From assembly GCF_006546835.1 (NCBI RefSeq), contig NZ_VICB01000005.1, forward strand, positions 186,001 through 250,000: DNA of 64,000 nt, in the 5' to 3' direction. This document shows positions 10,137-19,054 of this stretch, in pieces. The notes below the pieces were generated by a model. The model saw only the letters and a list, made by a program, of their open reading frames with translations. It did not search any database and was not told where the DNA came from. The DNA is from Actinomyces johnsonii (GTDB taxonomy: Bacteria; Actinomycetota; Actinomycetes; Actinomycetales; Actinomycetaceae). Position 1 is the stretch's first letter. Each line of letters opens with the position of its first letter. The position numbers and the translations under genes were made by a program.

Positions 10137-10973
10137 TCACAGGCCGGTCTGGGAACGGATGGTGGACTGCATGCGCGCCAGAGTACCGATCGTCTCCTTG
10201 CGGAAGCTGTGCCGCACGACGAACGAGGCCCCTGCGAAGCCGAGAACTGTCCAGGCCGCCAGGACCCCGACGGCGAGCGCCGGGGAGAAGGCTCGCCCCA
10301 CCTCCCACGAGGGATCGCCCACCAGCGCCCACCGCGTCAGGTGCCCCGACCAGTACGTGGGCAGCGCCAGCTGAACCGCCTGTACCCAGAAGGGGAGTCG
10401 GTCCATGGGCATGAAGAAACCGCTCGTTCCGACGAGGGCGAAGATGGGCAGGTAGGAGACCATGAAGCTGTAGACGCCGCGGACGAAGGTGCCCACGAGG
10501 AAGCCCAGTGGGGCCGTCGCAACGGCTGACAGCACCATGAGCGGCAGACAGGCCAGTACCTGGGGCGGGCTCAGAGGCAGGGCTTCGACGAACAGAGCCC
10601 CGCCGAGAAGAATGGCTCCCTGGAACGCGACGGTCTGAGTGATCGAGGACATCGTCTTACCGATCGCCCACGTCAGTGGGCCGTGGGGGAGAATGCGCAC
10701 CCGCAGCAGGGCGCCGCCGATGCGGTCGGAGTAGGTCTCGCTGGCGATCTGGAAGGTGATGAAGCAGCTGATCGTGCCGATGCTGCTGGCGAGGAACATG
10801 GGGCCGAAGGTCGCGTGGGCCTCGGCGGTCGCCTGGGTGCTCCTGCTGGCCAGCACGATGGCGCTCACGGATGCCAGCAGCGCGATGCTCGTTCCGACAA
10901 GGCCCGCTCGCAGGTCCGCGGCGGCCTGGCGACAGGCCGCGCGCAGGACGGCTTGGATGGTGTGGGCGGTCAT
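10137..10973 (-). CDS. ABC-2 type transporter permease
   Basis: 278 residues with about six hydrophobic segments. The region around PIFALVGTSGFFMPMDRLP is typical of ABC-2 exporters (drug or peptide efflux). It overlaps the ATPase gene by 4 bases and is followed directly by the XRE regulator. The substrate is not predictable from sequence. Confidence 0.82.
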   Translation of the reverse strand: MTAHTIQAVLRAACRQAAADLRAGLVGTSIALLASVSAIVLASRSTQATAEAHATFGPMFLASSIGTISCFITFQIASETYSDRIGGALLRVRILPHGPLTWAIGKTMSSITQTVAFQGAILLGGALFVEALPLSPPQVLACLPLMVLSAVATAPLGFLVGTFVRGVYSFMVSYLPIFALVGTSGFFMPMDRLPFWVQAVQLALPTYWSGHLTRWALVGDPSWEVGRAFSPALAVGVLAAWTVLGFAGASFVVRHSFRKETIGTLARMQSTIRSQTGL

Positions 10974-11821
10974 GCGTGGGTCTCCTCACTGACGAGGGAG
11001 AGGTAGGTCTCTTCCAGGGTGGGGCGGGTGATGGTCAGCCCGGTGATGGCGTCGAGGTCGAGCTCCTTGACGAAGCGTTCGGGGCAGTGGGTGGTGTGGA
11101 CGTGGTGGGCGCCGTCCTGGATCCAGGTGACCTCGGCGCCGCGGTCGAGGCGCTCGCGCAGCGCCGTGACCGTGCCGTCGGCGATGATCCGCCCCTCGTT
11201 CATGATGAGCACGCGTGAGGCCAGGTGCTCGGCCTCGGCCAGGTCGTGGGTGGTCATGACGATGGTGGCGTCGTCGTCGACCCGGGCCAGGATGAGATCG
11301 TGCAGACGCGCCTTCGAGGCTGGGTCCAGGCCCGTGGTCGGCTCATCCAGGACGAGGAGCTCGGGCGCGGCTATGAGGGCGGCCGCGAAGTCGATGGTGC
11401 GTCGCTGCCCGCCGGAGAGCCGAGAAAGTCGGGAGTTGGCCTTCTCGCTGAGCCCGACGGCGTCGAGCACCTCCTCGACGCCGCTCACCCGGTTCGTCGC
11501 CGTCAGTTGGACCGAGCGGATCCACTCCAGCTGATCCCTCACCCGCCACTTGGCATGGTCGGTCCAACTCTGCTGCACCAGCCCGACCCGCGCCCAGAAG
11601 TCGGCGCCCGCCCGGCGCGGATCGGTGCCGAGCACACGGACCCAGCCGCTCGTCGGCGTCAGCGAACCCAGCAGGTTCTCCACGAGGGTCGTCTTGCCCA
11701 CGCCGTTGGGGCCGAGCAGGCAGACCACCTCGCCGACCTCGACCGACAGGTCGATGCCACGCAGGACCGGGGCGTCCCCGTAGGAGAACTCGAGGTTCTC
11801 CGTCGTGATGACTGGAGGCAT
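10970..11821 (-). CDS. ABC transporter ATP-binding protein
   Basis: A 283-residue ATPase with LLGPNGVGKTTLVE (Walker A), LSRLSGGQRR (signature), LLVLDEPTTGLD (Walker B) and TTHDLAEAEH (switch His). It drives the ABC-2 exporter. The ATG at 11821 was chosen because GAGGAAGG lies 7 bases upstream and the protein then starts right at the ABC domain; longer in-frame starts would cross the operator. First gene of the ATPase-permease-XRE operon. Confidence 0.9.
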   Translation of the reverse strand: MPPVITTENLEFSYGDAPVLRGIDLSVEVGEVVCLLGPNGVGKTTLVENLLGSLTPTSGWVRVLGTDPRRAGADFWARVGLVQQSWTDHAKWRVRDQLEWIRSVQLTATNRVSGVEEVLDAVGLSEKANSRLSRLSGGQRRTIDFAAALIAAPELLVLDEPTTGLDPASKARLHDLILARVDDDATIVMTTHDLAEAEHLASRVLIMNEGRIIADGTVTALRERLDRGAEVTWIQDGAHHVHTTHCPERFVKELDLDAITGLTITRPTLEETYLSLVSEETHA

Positions 11822-11855
11822 CGCACAAACCTTCCTCAGTAGAACAGCAACTGAA

Positions 11856-11873
11856 TGTAGTAGACATACTACA
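11856..11873. promoter_or_regulatory. Palindromic operator of the ABC-XRE operon
   Basis: TGTAGTA-N4-TACTACA, a perfect 7-bp inverted repeat 35 bases upstream of the ATPase start, in an AT-rich patch that must hold the promoter. It is the likely target of the XRE regulator encoded at the operon end. The rest of the 396-base gap to leuA holds the leuA promoter and leader described next. Confidence 0.6.
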
Positions 11874-11967
11874 TTATGGTGTTGGTGTTCGGTAGATCGA
11901 GGAACGTGCTGCGTGGTTGATCGCCTCGGAGTTTGTCTCATACTGCGGTCCCGCGTGGTCGCCTTAC

Positions 11968-11996
11968 CTGACGACGGGGCGTCATCGGGGTAGGGT
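11968..11996 (+). promoter_or_regulatory. leuA leader promoter
   Basis: -35 CTGACG (11968-11973), a 17-base spacer, -10 TAGGGT (11991-11996). The predicted transcription start falls at or just before the GTG at 12004, so the leader peptide would be translated from a leaderless mRNA. Confidence 0.6.
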
Positions 11997-12003
11997 CTAC
12001 GTC

Positions 12004-12075
12004 GTGCGAGCGACTCCACGGCCTCAGGCCTGGCAGCGGGCAAGCCTCCTGCTTAGTCGCCGCGGCGGGGCCTGA
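12004..12075 (+). CDS. Putative leuA leader peptide with three consecutive leucine codons
   Basis: A 23-codon frame starting GTG at the predicted transcription start and ending TGA. It contains CTC-CTG-CTT (12046-12054), three Leu codons in a row. It lies 142 bases upstream of leuA and just before a GC-rich hairpin. This is the layout of a ribosome-mediated attenuator that senses charged tRNA-Leu, as known for leuA of other Actinobacteria. Expression is inferred. Confidence 0.55.
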   Translation: MRATPRPQAWQRASLLLSRRGGA

Positions 12076-12098
12076 CAGGCCGGCACCCCGACCGCGGC
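12059..12098 (+). promoter_or_regulatory. leuA: Candidate attenuator hairpin of leuA
   Basis: GCCGCGG (12059-12065) pairs with CCGCGGC (12092-12098), and inside it CGGGG (12066-12070) pairs with CCCCG (12086-12090). The left arm starts 5 bases after the last Leu codon, so a ribosome stalled there would mask it. There is no U-tract, so mechanism (termination or other) is inferred. Confidence 0.4.
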
Positions 12099-12217
12099 TG
12101 ACTCGTCCTGCTCGGCCACGTTCCCGACCGTTCCCCTTTGCTTCCCCGGAGTCCTCACGGGCTCTCGCCGGAACCGTCGTCGGAACCACGAAGCACCTGA
12201 ATCCAGGAGAACCCCCG

Positions 12218-13999
12218 ATGCGTAACGCCCGCCCCGCCCCCCAGCAGCCCTCCGGTATGCCGTTTGCCAAGTACCGGCCCTTCCTCGACATCGTCAGCAT
12301 CGACCTGCCCGACCGCACCTGGCCGGACAAGCGCATCACCCAGGCCCCCCGCTGGCTGAGCACCGACCTGCGCGACGGCAACCAGTCCCTCATCGAGCCC
12401 ATGGGCCCCCAGGCCAAGCGCGCCATCTTCGATCTCCTGGTGAACATGGGCTTCAAGGAGATCGAGATCGGCTTCCCCGCCGCCTCCCAGACCGACTTCG
12501 ACTTCGTGCGCTCCCTGGTGGACGACGGCGCGATCCCCGAAGACGTCACCATCTCCGTGCTCACCCAGTCGCGCGGCGAGCTCATCGACCGCACCCTGGA
12601 CGCCTGCATCGGCATCCCGCGGGCCACCGTCCACCTCTACAACGCCCTGTCGCCCCTGTTCCGCAACGTCGTCTTCCGTATGGACCGCGACCAGATCCGC
12701 GAGCTCGCCGTCGACGGCACCCGCCAGATCATGGCCCGCGCCGAGAAGGTCCTGGATGAGGACACGATCTTCGGCTTCGAGTACTCCCCGGAGATCTTCG
12801 TGGACACCGAGCTGGAGTACAGCCTCGAGGTCTGCCGGGCCGTCATGGACGCCTGGGAGCCCGAGGGGGACCGCGAGATCATCCTCAACCTGCCCGCCAC
12901 CGTCGAGCGTGCCACCCCCAACATCTACGCCGACCAGATCGAGTGGATGAGCCGCCACCTGCCCCACCGCGAGTCCGTGTGCCTGTCCCTGCACAACCAC
13001 AACGACCGCGGCTCGGGCGTGGCCGCCGCCGAGTTCGGCCTCATGGCCGGCGCCGAGCGCGTCGAGGGCTGCCTGTTCGGCCACGGCGAGCGCACCGGCA
13101 ACGTGGACCTGGTGACCCTGGCCCTCAACCTCTTCAGCCAGGGCGTCGACCCCATGCTCGACCTGTCAGACATCGACGAGGTCCGCCGCATCGTCGAGCG
13201 GGCCACCGGCATGGACGTGCCCCCGCGCACCCCCTACGCCGGCGAGCTCGTCTACACCTCCTTCTCCGGCTCCCACCAGGACGCCATCAAGAAGGGTTTC
13301 GCCGCGCGCGCCAAGCAGGTCGACGCCAAGAAGGCCGAGGGACTCCCCAGTGCCGACGCCGAGACCGCCGTGCCGTGGTCCATGCCCTACCTGCCCATCG
13401 ACCCCCACGATGTGGGCCGCTCCTACGAGGCGGTCGTGCGCGTCAACTCCCAGTCCGGCAAGGGCGGGGTCGCCTACCTGCTGGGCACCACCCGCAAGCT
13501 CGAGCTGCCGCGCCGCCTCCAGATCGAGTTCTCCCGCATCGTCCAGCGCCACACCGACACCTACGGCGGCGAGGTCGACGGCGCCCGCCTGTGGTCGATC
13601 TTCGCCGACGAGTACCTGCCGGCCGCGGCCGCCCCTGAGGTCGAGCTCAGCCGTTGGGGCCGCTTCGAGCTGCGGGGGGCCACCCTGACCTCCACCGGCG
13701 ACGACCAGGACTCCACCCTCACCATCACCCTCGTCGACGACGGCCAGGAGAAGCACCTGGCCGCCGCCGGCAACGGCCCCCTGGACGCCTTCGTCACCGC
13801 TCTAGAGAGCACGGGCCTGAGCGTGCGGATCCTGGACTACGTCGAGCACGCCCTGAGCGAGGGCCGCGACGCGAAGGCCGCCAGCTACGTCGAGTGCGAG
13901 ATCGACGGCCAGATCCTGTGGGGCGTGGGCATCGACCCCTCCATCACGACCTCCTCCTTCAAGGCCGTCATCTCCGCCCTCAATCGCGCCCTGCGCTGA
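12218..13999 (+). CDS. leuA: 2-isopropylmalate synthase
   Basis: A 593-residue LeuA of the long actinobacterial form. It condenses acetyl-CoA with 2-ketoisovalerate, the first committed step of leucine synthesis. Visible are STDLRDGNQSLIEPM (metal and substrate site), LHNHNDRGSGVA (HxH metal ligands) and GERTGNVDL. The C-terminal ~120 residues form the regulatory domain that binds leucine. The ATG at 12218 follows AGGAGA. Control is probably double: feedback by leucine and leader attenuation. Confidence 0.96.
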   Translation: MRNARPAPQQPSGMPFAKYRPFLDIVSIDLPDRTWPDKRITQAPRWLSTDLRDGNQSLIEPMGPQAKRAIFDLLVNMGFKEIEIGFPAASQTDFDFVRSLVDDGAIPEDVTISVLTQSRGELIDRTLDACIGIPRATVHLYNALSPLFRNVVFRMDRDQIRELAVDGTRQIMARAEKVLDEDTIFGFEYSPEIFVDTELEYSLEVCRAVMDAWEPEGDREIILNLPATVERATPNIYADQIEWMSRHLPHRESVCLSLHNHNDRGSGVAAAEFGLMAGAERVEGCLFGHGERTGNVDLVTLALNLFSQGVDPMLDLSDIDEVRRIVERATGMDVPPRTPYAGELVYTSFSGSHQDAIKKGFAARAKQVDAKKAEGLPSADAETAVPWSMPYLPIDPHDVGRSYEAVVRVNSQSGKGGVAYLLGTTRKLELPRRLQIEFSRIVQRHTDTYGGEVDGARLWSIFADEYLPAAAAPEVELSRWGRFELRGATLTSTGDDQDSTLTITLVDDGQEKHLAAAGNGPLDAFVTALESTGLSVRILDYVEHALSEGRDAKAASYVECEIDGQILWGVGIDPSITTSSFKAVISALNRALR

Positions 14000-14024
14000 G
14001 GGGGCGTGAGAGACTGCCTCCGTG

Positions 14025-14771
14025 ATGAGCAGGCTGTACCGGGACGAGGCGATCGTCCTGCGCACCTACAAGCTGGGCGAGGCCGACCGCATCATCGTGC
14101 TGCTCACCCGCCACCACGGGCAGGTGCGCGCCGTCGCCAAGGGCGTGCGCCGCACCGGCTCCCGCTTCGGTGCACGCCTGGAGCCCTTCTCCATGATCGA
14201 CGTCCAGCTCCACGCCGGACGCAACCTCGACGTCGTCACCCAGGCCGAGATCATCGACCCCTTCGGCCGGCCCATCTGCGCCGACTACGCCATGTTCACC
14301 TGCGCCTCGACCATGGTGGAGACCGCCGAGCGCCTCAGCGCCGACGACGGGGACCTCGGCACCGAGGCCAGCCCCCAGCAGTACCTGCTGCTGGCCGGGG
14401 CCCTGGCCGCCATGTCGCACCGGCGGCACGCGCCCGGACTCATCCTGGACTCCTACCTGCTGCGCGCCCTGGCCCTGGGCGGCTGGGCGCCCTCGTGCTA
14501 CGACTGCGCCCGGTGCGGCGCGCCCGGACCGCACCGGGCCTTCCACGTGCAGGTCGGCGGCGCGGTGTGCGAGTCCTGTCGCTCGGCCGGCGCCGTCGAG
14601 GTCGAGCCGGCCACGATGGTGCTCCTGGGCGCCCTGCTCTCCGGCGACTGGGCCGTAGCCGACGCCTCCGGCCGGCGCGAGCGCTCGCAGGCCTCCGGCC
14701 TCGTCTCGGCCTACACGACCTGGTACCTGGAGCGGCGCCTGCGCTCCCTCGCACTGGTGGAAAGGGCATAA
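14025..14771 (+). CDS. recO: DNA repair protein RecO
   Basis: A 248-residue RecF-pathway protein for loading RecA on SSB-coated DNA. It has the N-terminal OB fold ([19 protein letters not shown]) and a C-terminal part with a four-cysteine zinc motif ([10 protein letters not shown] ... VCESC). A GTG codon directly before the ATG could also be the start. recO and uppS are adjacent in many Actinobacteria; here 2 bases separate them. Confidence 0.94.
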   Translation: MSRLYRDEAIVLRTYKLGEADRIIVLLTRHHGQVRAVAKGVRRTGSRFGARLEPFSMIDVQLHAGRNLDVVTQAEIIDPFGRPICADYAMFTCASTMVETAERLSADDGDLGTEASPQQYLLLAGALAAMSHRRHAPGLILDSYLLRALALGGWAPSCYDCARCGAPGPHRAFHVQVGGAVCESCRSAGAVEVEPATMVLLGALLSGDWAVADASGRRERSQASGLVSAYTTWYLERRLRSLALVERA

Positions 14772-14773
14772 CC

Positions 14774-15640
14774 ATGACAGACGGTACGAGAGATGCGGCC
14801 GCAGGTGCGACTCGGGACATGACGATTGAGGAGGCCCCGCCCCTGCACCGCCCGGGCCTGACCCCGCCGGTGCTGTCGCCGACCTCCCTGCCCCAGCACG
14901 TCGCCGTCGTCATGGACGGCAATGGGCGCTGGGCCAACGCCCGCGGCCTGCCCCGCACCGAGGGGCACCGGGTGGGGGAGGCCAACCTGCTCGACGTCGT
15001 CGCCGGCGCCGTCGAGATCGGCGTGAGCGAGCTGAGCGCCTACGCCTTCTCCACCGAGAACTGGCGGCGCTCACCCGGCGAGGTCCGCTTCATCATGGGC
15101 TTTGCCCGCAAGGTCCTGCGCGCCCAGCGCGACATCCTCCACTCCTGGAACGTCAAGGTGCGCTGGGTTGGGCGCACCCCGCGCCTGTGGAAGTCCGTGC
15201 TGCACGAGCTGCGCGAGGCTGAGCGCCTCACCTCCCACAACACGGGACTGGTCCTCAACCTGTGCATCAACTACGGCGGACGCGCCGAAATCGCCGACGC
15301 CACTCGCGCCATTGCCGAGGACGTCGCCGCGGGCCGTCTCAAGGCCGGCTCCATCAACGAGAAGACCATCCAGCGCTACCTGTACTCGCCCACCATGCGG
15401 GACGTGGACCTATTCATCCGCACCGGAGACGAGCAGCGCACCTCCAACTTCCTCATGTGGTCCTCCTCCTACGCCGAGCTCTACTTCTCGCCCCTGCCCT
15501 GGCCCGACTTCAACCGCACCGAGCTGTGGAGGGCCTGCGAGACCTACGCCGGGCGCGAGCGCCGCTACGGCGGAGCCGTGGACAAGGTGCTGCACGAGGA
15601 GCCCGGCGGCACCGGGGATCCGCAGGACGACGAGCAGTAA
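14774..15640 (+). CDS. uppS: Cis-prenyl transferase (undecaprenyl/decaprenyl diphosphate synthase)
   Basis: 288 residues. It makes the C50-C55 cis-polyprenyl diphosphate lipid carrier for cell-wall synthesis. The signature VMDGNGRWANARGLPRTEGH carries the Mg2+-binding Asp, and LSAYAFSTENW and DLFIRTGDEQRTSNF are conserved substrate-site motifs. The ATG at 14774 directly follows recO, giving a coupled pair. Chain length cannot be decided from sequence. Confidence 0.94.
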   Translation: MTDGTRDAAAGATRDMTIEEAPPLHRPGLTPPVLSPTSLPQHVAVVMDGNGRWANARGLPRTEGHRVGEANLLDVVAGAVEIGVSELSAYAFSTENWRRSPGEVRFIMGFARKVLRAQRDILHSWNVKVRWVGRTPRLWKSVLHELREAERLTSHNTGLVLNLCINYGGRAEIADATRAIAEDVAAGRLKAGSINEKTIQRYLYSPTMRDVDLFIRTGDEQRTSNFLMWSSSYAELYFSPLPWPDFNRTELWRACETYAGRERRYGGAVDKVLHEEPGGTGDPQDDEQ

Positions 15641-15705
15641 CGGAGCAGTAACGGCCCGGCGAGACCGCCTCACCGGCTGCCCCAGGCTCAGTCCTGCGAA
15701 GCGTC

Positions 15706-16125
15706 TCAGGCGGTTTCCCGGGCCGAGCAGCTGGTGCACAGGCCGAAGAACTCCGCGGTGTGCTCCATCTGGGTGAAGCCCTGCTGGGCCGAGACCCGCC
15801 GGATCCACTCCTCCAGCTCGCCGCCGGCGACCTCCACGGTGTGCCCGCAGCGGCGGCACACGATGTGGTGATGGTGCTCCTGCTTCTCGCAGGCCCGGTA
15901 GAGGACTTCTCCCTCGGCGCTGCGCACCTGATCCACGGCGCCGGTCTCCGCTAGGGTCTGCAGGTTGCGGTAGACGGTGGCCAGCCCCACTTTGGTGCCC
16001 TCCGCCTCCAAGGCGGAGTGGATCTGCTGGGCCGAGCGGAACTCGTCGGTGCGCGCCAGGATATCGGCGACGGCGGCGCGCTGGCGCGTGGCACGGGGTC
16101 GCTGCGCCGTGTTGCGTGCGCTCAT
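15706..16125 (-). CDS. zur: Fur-family regulator, probably Zur (zinc uptake repressor)
   Basis: 139 residues. It has the Fur-type winged helix (QRAAVADILARTDEFRSAQQIH ... VGLATVYRNLQ), the HHHHIVC metal segment and two CxxC pairs (CRRCG; CTSCS) for structural zinc. It overlaps znuB by 4 bases (ATGA) as the last gene of znuA-znuC-znuB-zur. That position, and a Zur-like box in front of znuA, make zinc the likely effector rather than iron. Confidence 0.9.
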   Translation of the reverse strand: MSARNTAQRPRATRQRAAVADILARTDEFRSAQQIHSALEAEGTKVGLATVYRNLQTLAETGAVDQVRSAEGEVLYRACEKQEHHHHIVCRRCGHTVEVAGGELEEWIRRVSAQQGFTQMEHTAEFFGLCTSCSARETA

Positions 16126-17012
16126 GAGCTACCTCCTGAGGTGATGCGGTGCCGTCGGGAGCGGCCGATGAGCTGCCACAGGCCGGAGAAGAGGGCGACG
16201 ACGGCGTACCCCCCTACCAGGAGTATCACGATCATGGCGCCGGGGGAGGCCGCAACCAGGTAGGTGATCGTCAACCCGGACACACAGGCCACCACCCCCA
16301 GCCCCATCGCCAGGTACATGGTGCGCGAGAACGAGTGCGAGACGAGCTGGGCGATGGCCACCGGCACGATCATGACGGCCGAGACCAGCAGGGCGCCCAC
16401 CACCCGCATGGACACCGAGACCGTCAGCGCCGCGACCACCGCCACCAGCACGTTGAGGGCGCCGGTGGGCAGGCCGCAGGCGCGGGCGAACTCCTCATCG
16501 TTGCACAGGGCGAACAACGGCCCGCGTAGCCCCAGCCCCACCAGGAGCACCAGGGTCGCCAGGGCGATGGTGAACCAGGCATCCGAGACCGAGACCGTGG
16601 AGATCGAGCCGAACAGGTAGGAGTTGAGATTGGTCGTCGTGCCCCCGGCCAGGCGGATGAGGATGACGCCACCGGCGATGCCCCCGTAGAACAGGATCGC
16701 CAGGGCGACGTCGCCGCGGGTGCGGCCGCCGGCGCGGATGACTTCGATCGTCACGGCGCCCAGCACGCTGATGATGATCGCCCCGGGCACGGCCCAGGCG
16801 TCGTGGGGCGTGACGTTGGCGGCGGCCCCCGCCAGCCAGCCCAGGGCGATACCGGTTAAGGCGATGTGTCCGATCCCGTCGCCCAGCAGTGCCAGGCCTC
16901 GCTGAACTAGGTAGGTGCCCACCACCGGCGCGGCCAGTCCCACGAGCACCGCGACGATGAAGGCCCGCTGCATGAGGGGGCTGGCGAGCATGTCGGAGAT
17001 GAACTCGATCAT
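16122..17012 (-). CDS. znuB: Zinc ABC transporter permease ZnuB
   Basis: A 296-residue ABC-3 family membrane protein with about eight hydrophobic segments. It opens with MQRAFIVAVLVGLAAPVVGTYLVQR and has GLALLGDGIGHIALTGIA, the motif shared by Zn/Mn ABC-3 permeases. It overlaps znuC and zur by 4 bases each, so the three are translated in a coupled chain. Confidence 0.92.
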   Translation of the reverse strand: MIEFISDMLASPLMQRAFIVAVLVGLAAPVVGTYLVQRGLALLGDGIGHIALTGIALGWLAGAAANVTPHDAWAVPGAIIISVLGAVTIEVIRAGGRTRGDVALAILFYGGIAGGVILIRLAGGTTTNLNSYLFGSISTVSVSDAWFTIALATLVLLVGLGLRGPLFALCNDEEFARACGLPTGALNVLVAVVAALTVSVSMRVVGALLVSAVMIVPVAIAQLVSHSFSRTMYLAMGLGVVACVSGLTITYLVAASPGAMIVILLVGGYAVVALFSGLWQLIGRSRRHRITSGGSS

Positions 17013-17923
17013 GGTCGGGTGCTCCTGCCGGTGCGGGGCCGCGCGTTGGGCAGCCGGTGGTCGAGGACGGGGGCGTGGTGCGCCGGGGGACCGCCGGCAT
17101 CCGGGTGGTGGTCCCAGTGGTCACCATCGCCTCTGATGGAGGCGCCGGTCCTGCCGTCGCGCAGGCGGGCCACCTCGGCGGCCGGCCCGTCGGCGACGAG
17201 GCGTCCGTCCTGAAGCATGATCGCCCGCTGGACGACGTCGGCCAGCTCGCCCATCTCGTGCAGGACCGTCACCAGGGTCAGTCCCCGCTCGCGCAGCCCC
17301 AGCAGGATCTCGGCCAGGGACTCGCGGCTGGCGCGGTCGATCCCGGCCAGGGGCTCATCGAGGATGAGCAGCTCGGGGGAGCGCACCAGGGCCCGGGCGA
17401 TGAGGACCCGCTGGGCCTGCCCGCCGGAGAAGACCTGGACGTGGTCGCCGGCCCGGTGGGCCAGCCCGACGGCATCGAGCGCTGCCATCGCCCGCCGCTT
17501 GGCGGTCCTGCCGCGGTCCGCCCAGGGGCGGCGCGGCCCCAGGAGCCCGGAGCGCACCACCTCCAGAGCGGTGGCCGGGACGCCCGAGCCCGCACCGATC
17601 CGCTGGGGGACGTAGCCGATGCGCTCCCAGGAGACCCTGCGGCGCCGGCTGATGGGGGTGCCCAGCACCTCGATATGGCCGCTGGCCGTGGGCACCAGCC
17701 CCAGAATGGCTTTGACGAGTGTGGATTTGCCCGAGCCGTTGGCACCCAGCAGTGCCACGGACTCGCCGCCGCCCACCGCAAGGCTCACGTCGTCCAGGAT
17801 GAGGGAGGCGCCCAGGACGACACTGAGGTCCCGCACCACGATGGTGAGCGCGGACGACGCCGCCCGGGGCGAGCCGGACGGCGTCGTCGGAGATGATGCT
17901 GCTGAAGGAGATGAGGAGGTCAT
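17009..17923 (-). CDS. znuC: Zinc ABC transporter ATPase ZnuC with His-rich tail
   Basis: A 304-residue ATPase: LLGANGSGKSTLVKA (Walker A), VFSGGQAQRVLIARAL (signature), LLILDEPLAGID (Walker B), VTVLHEMGEL (switch His). After the ABC core come about 55 extra residues rich in His/Asp/Pro (DHWDHHPDAGG, HHAPVLDH) that may bind metal. The Ser/Pro-rich first ~25 residues may be partly untranslated if an inner start is used. Confidence 0.92.
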   Translation of the reverse strand: MTSSSPSAASSPTTPSGSPRAASSALTIVVRDLSVVLGASLILDDVSLAVGGGESVALLGANGSGKSTLVKAILGLVPTASGHIEVLGTPISRRRRVSWERIGYVPQRIGAGSGVPATALEVVRSGLLGPRRPWADRGRTAKRRAMAALDAVGLAHRAGDHVQVFSGGQAQRVLIARALVRSPELLILDEPLAGIDRASRESLAEILLGLRERGLTLVTVLHEMGELADVVQRAIMLQDGRLVADGPAAEVARLRDGRTGASIRGDGDHWDHHPDAGGPPAHHAPVLDHRLPNARPRTGRSTRP

Positions 17924-17992
17924 ACCTAAGTGATCATGCCGATCTGGTTGGATGTCATCTGCTCGGGTCGCCGGGCTCGGCCGGCCCCGACT

Positions 17993-19054
17993 CTACTGGC
18001 AGGCCAGGGCGGCCTTGAGCCGCCCCAGGTTGGTGGTCATGGCGTCGGTGTAGTCACCCTGCTCGGGCTTGGACTCCAGGGGGCTGAGGACATCGGTCTG
18101 CGCCCCGGTCTCCGCGGCGATCGTCTGGGCCGTGGTGGGGGAGACGAGCTCCTCGGTGAAGATCGTCGTTGTCCCCGTGCTCTCGACCACCGTCTTGATG
18201 TTGGCCAGCTCGGCGGGGCTGGGCTCGGTCTCGGGGTCGATGCCGGAGATGGAGGCCTGGGTCAGCTTGTAGCGGTCGGCCATGTAGCCGAAGGCGGCGT
18301 GGGAGGTGACGAAGGTGGTGCGCTGGCAGCTGGACAGGTCCTGGGTGTACTGCGTGTCCAGGTTGGTCAGCGCCGTCTTGAGCTTGTCCAGTCCGGCCTT
18401 GTAGTCGTTGGCGTTGGCCGGGTCGATCTTGGCGAAGGAGGCCTCCATGGTCTCGGCCACCGCGATCATGCGCTGCGGGTCGAGCCAGAAGTGCGGGTCG
18501 AGGTCGTTGCCGTGCTCCTTGCCCTCGGTGTGGCCGTGCTCGTCATGCCCGTGCTCGTCATGGCTGGTCCCGCTGGACTCGGCGGTAGCACCGTCTGCGG
18601 CCTCGTCACCGTGCTCGTGCTCCTCCTCGACCCCCTCGTGGTGGACGAGGTTGGCGGGTTTGCTCAGGTCCAGCACCGTGGGCCCGGAGCCGACCTCCTT
18701 GACGGCCTTGTCCAAGGAGGGCTGGAAGCCGGGGACGTAGGCGATGAGGTCGGCCTTGCCCAGCTCGGCGGTCTCCTTGCCGGAGAGCTCGAAGTCGTGC
18801 GGCTCGACGTTGGGAGGGGTCACGGTGGAGACCTTGACGAGTGGGCCGCCGATGGCCTCGGCCAGGTAAGCGATCGGGTAGAAGGACGTCGAGACCGTCA
18901 GGGTCTTGCCCGGTGCGATCGTATGGGCGGAGGATGCCGACGAACTCTCGCTCTTCAGGGCGCTGCACGCGCTCATGCCGGCAGCGAGGATCAGGGCCGC
19001 TCCGAACGCCGCGATGCGACGGAGGTGATGAGAACGAGTCTGTGAAACACTCAT
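17993..19054 (-). CDS. znuA: Zinc-binding lipoprotein ZnuA (ABC substrate-binding protein)
   Basis: A 353-residue cluster A-I solute-binding protein anchored by a lipobox ending MSAC. It has TVSTSFYPIAYLAEAIGG at the N-terminus, a His/Asp/Glu-rich metal loop (HDEHGHDEHGH) and later ligand regions LDPHFWLDP and TSHAAFGYMA. The ATG at 19054 was chosen because it lies 7 bases after a GAGAAT -10 with TTGACG at -35 (leaderless). A longer in-frame start at 19090 would lie upstream of the promoter. 69 bases separate it from znuC. Confidence 0.9.
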   Translation of the reverse strand: MSVSQTRSHHLRRIAAFGAALILAAGMSACSALKSESSSASSAHTIAPGKTLTVSTSFYPIAYLAEAIGGPLVKVSTVTPPNVEPHDFELSGKETAELGKADLIAYVPGFQPSLDKAVKEVGSGPTVLDLSKPANLVHHEGVEEEHEHGDEAADGATAESSGTSHDEHGHDEHGHTEGKEHGNDLDPHFWLDPQRMIAVAETMEASFAKIDPANANDYKAGLDKLKTALTNLDTQYTQDLSSCQRTTFVTSHAAFGYMADRYKLTQASISGIDPETEPSPAELANIKTVVESTGTTTIFTEELVSPTTAQTIAAETGAQTDVLSPLESKPEQGDYTDAMTTNLGRLKAALACQ

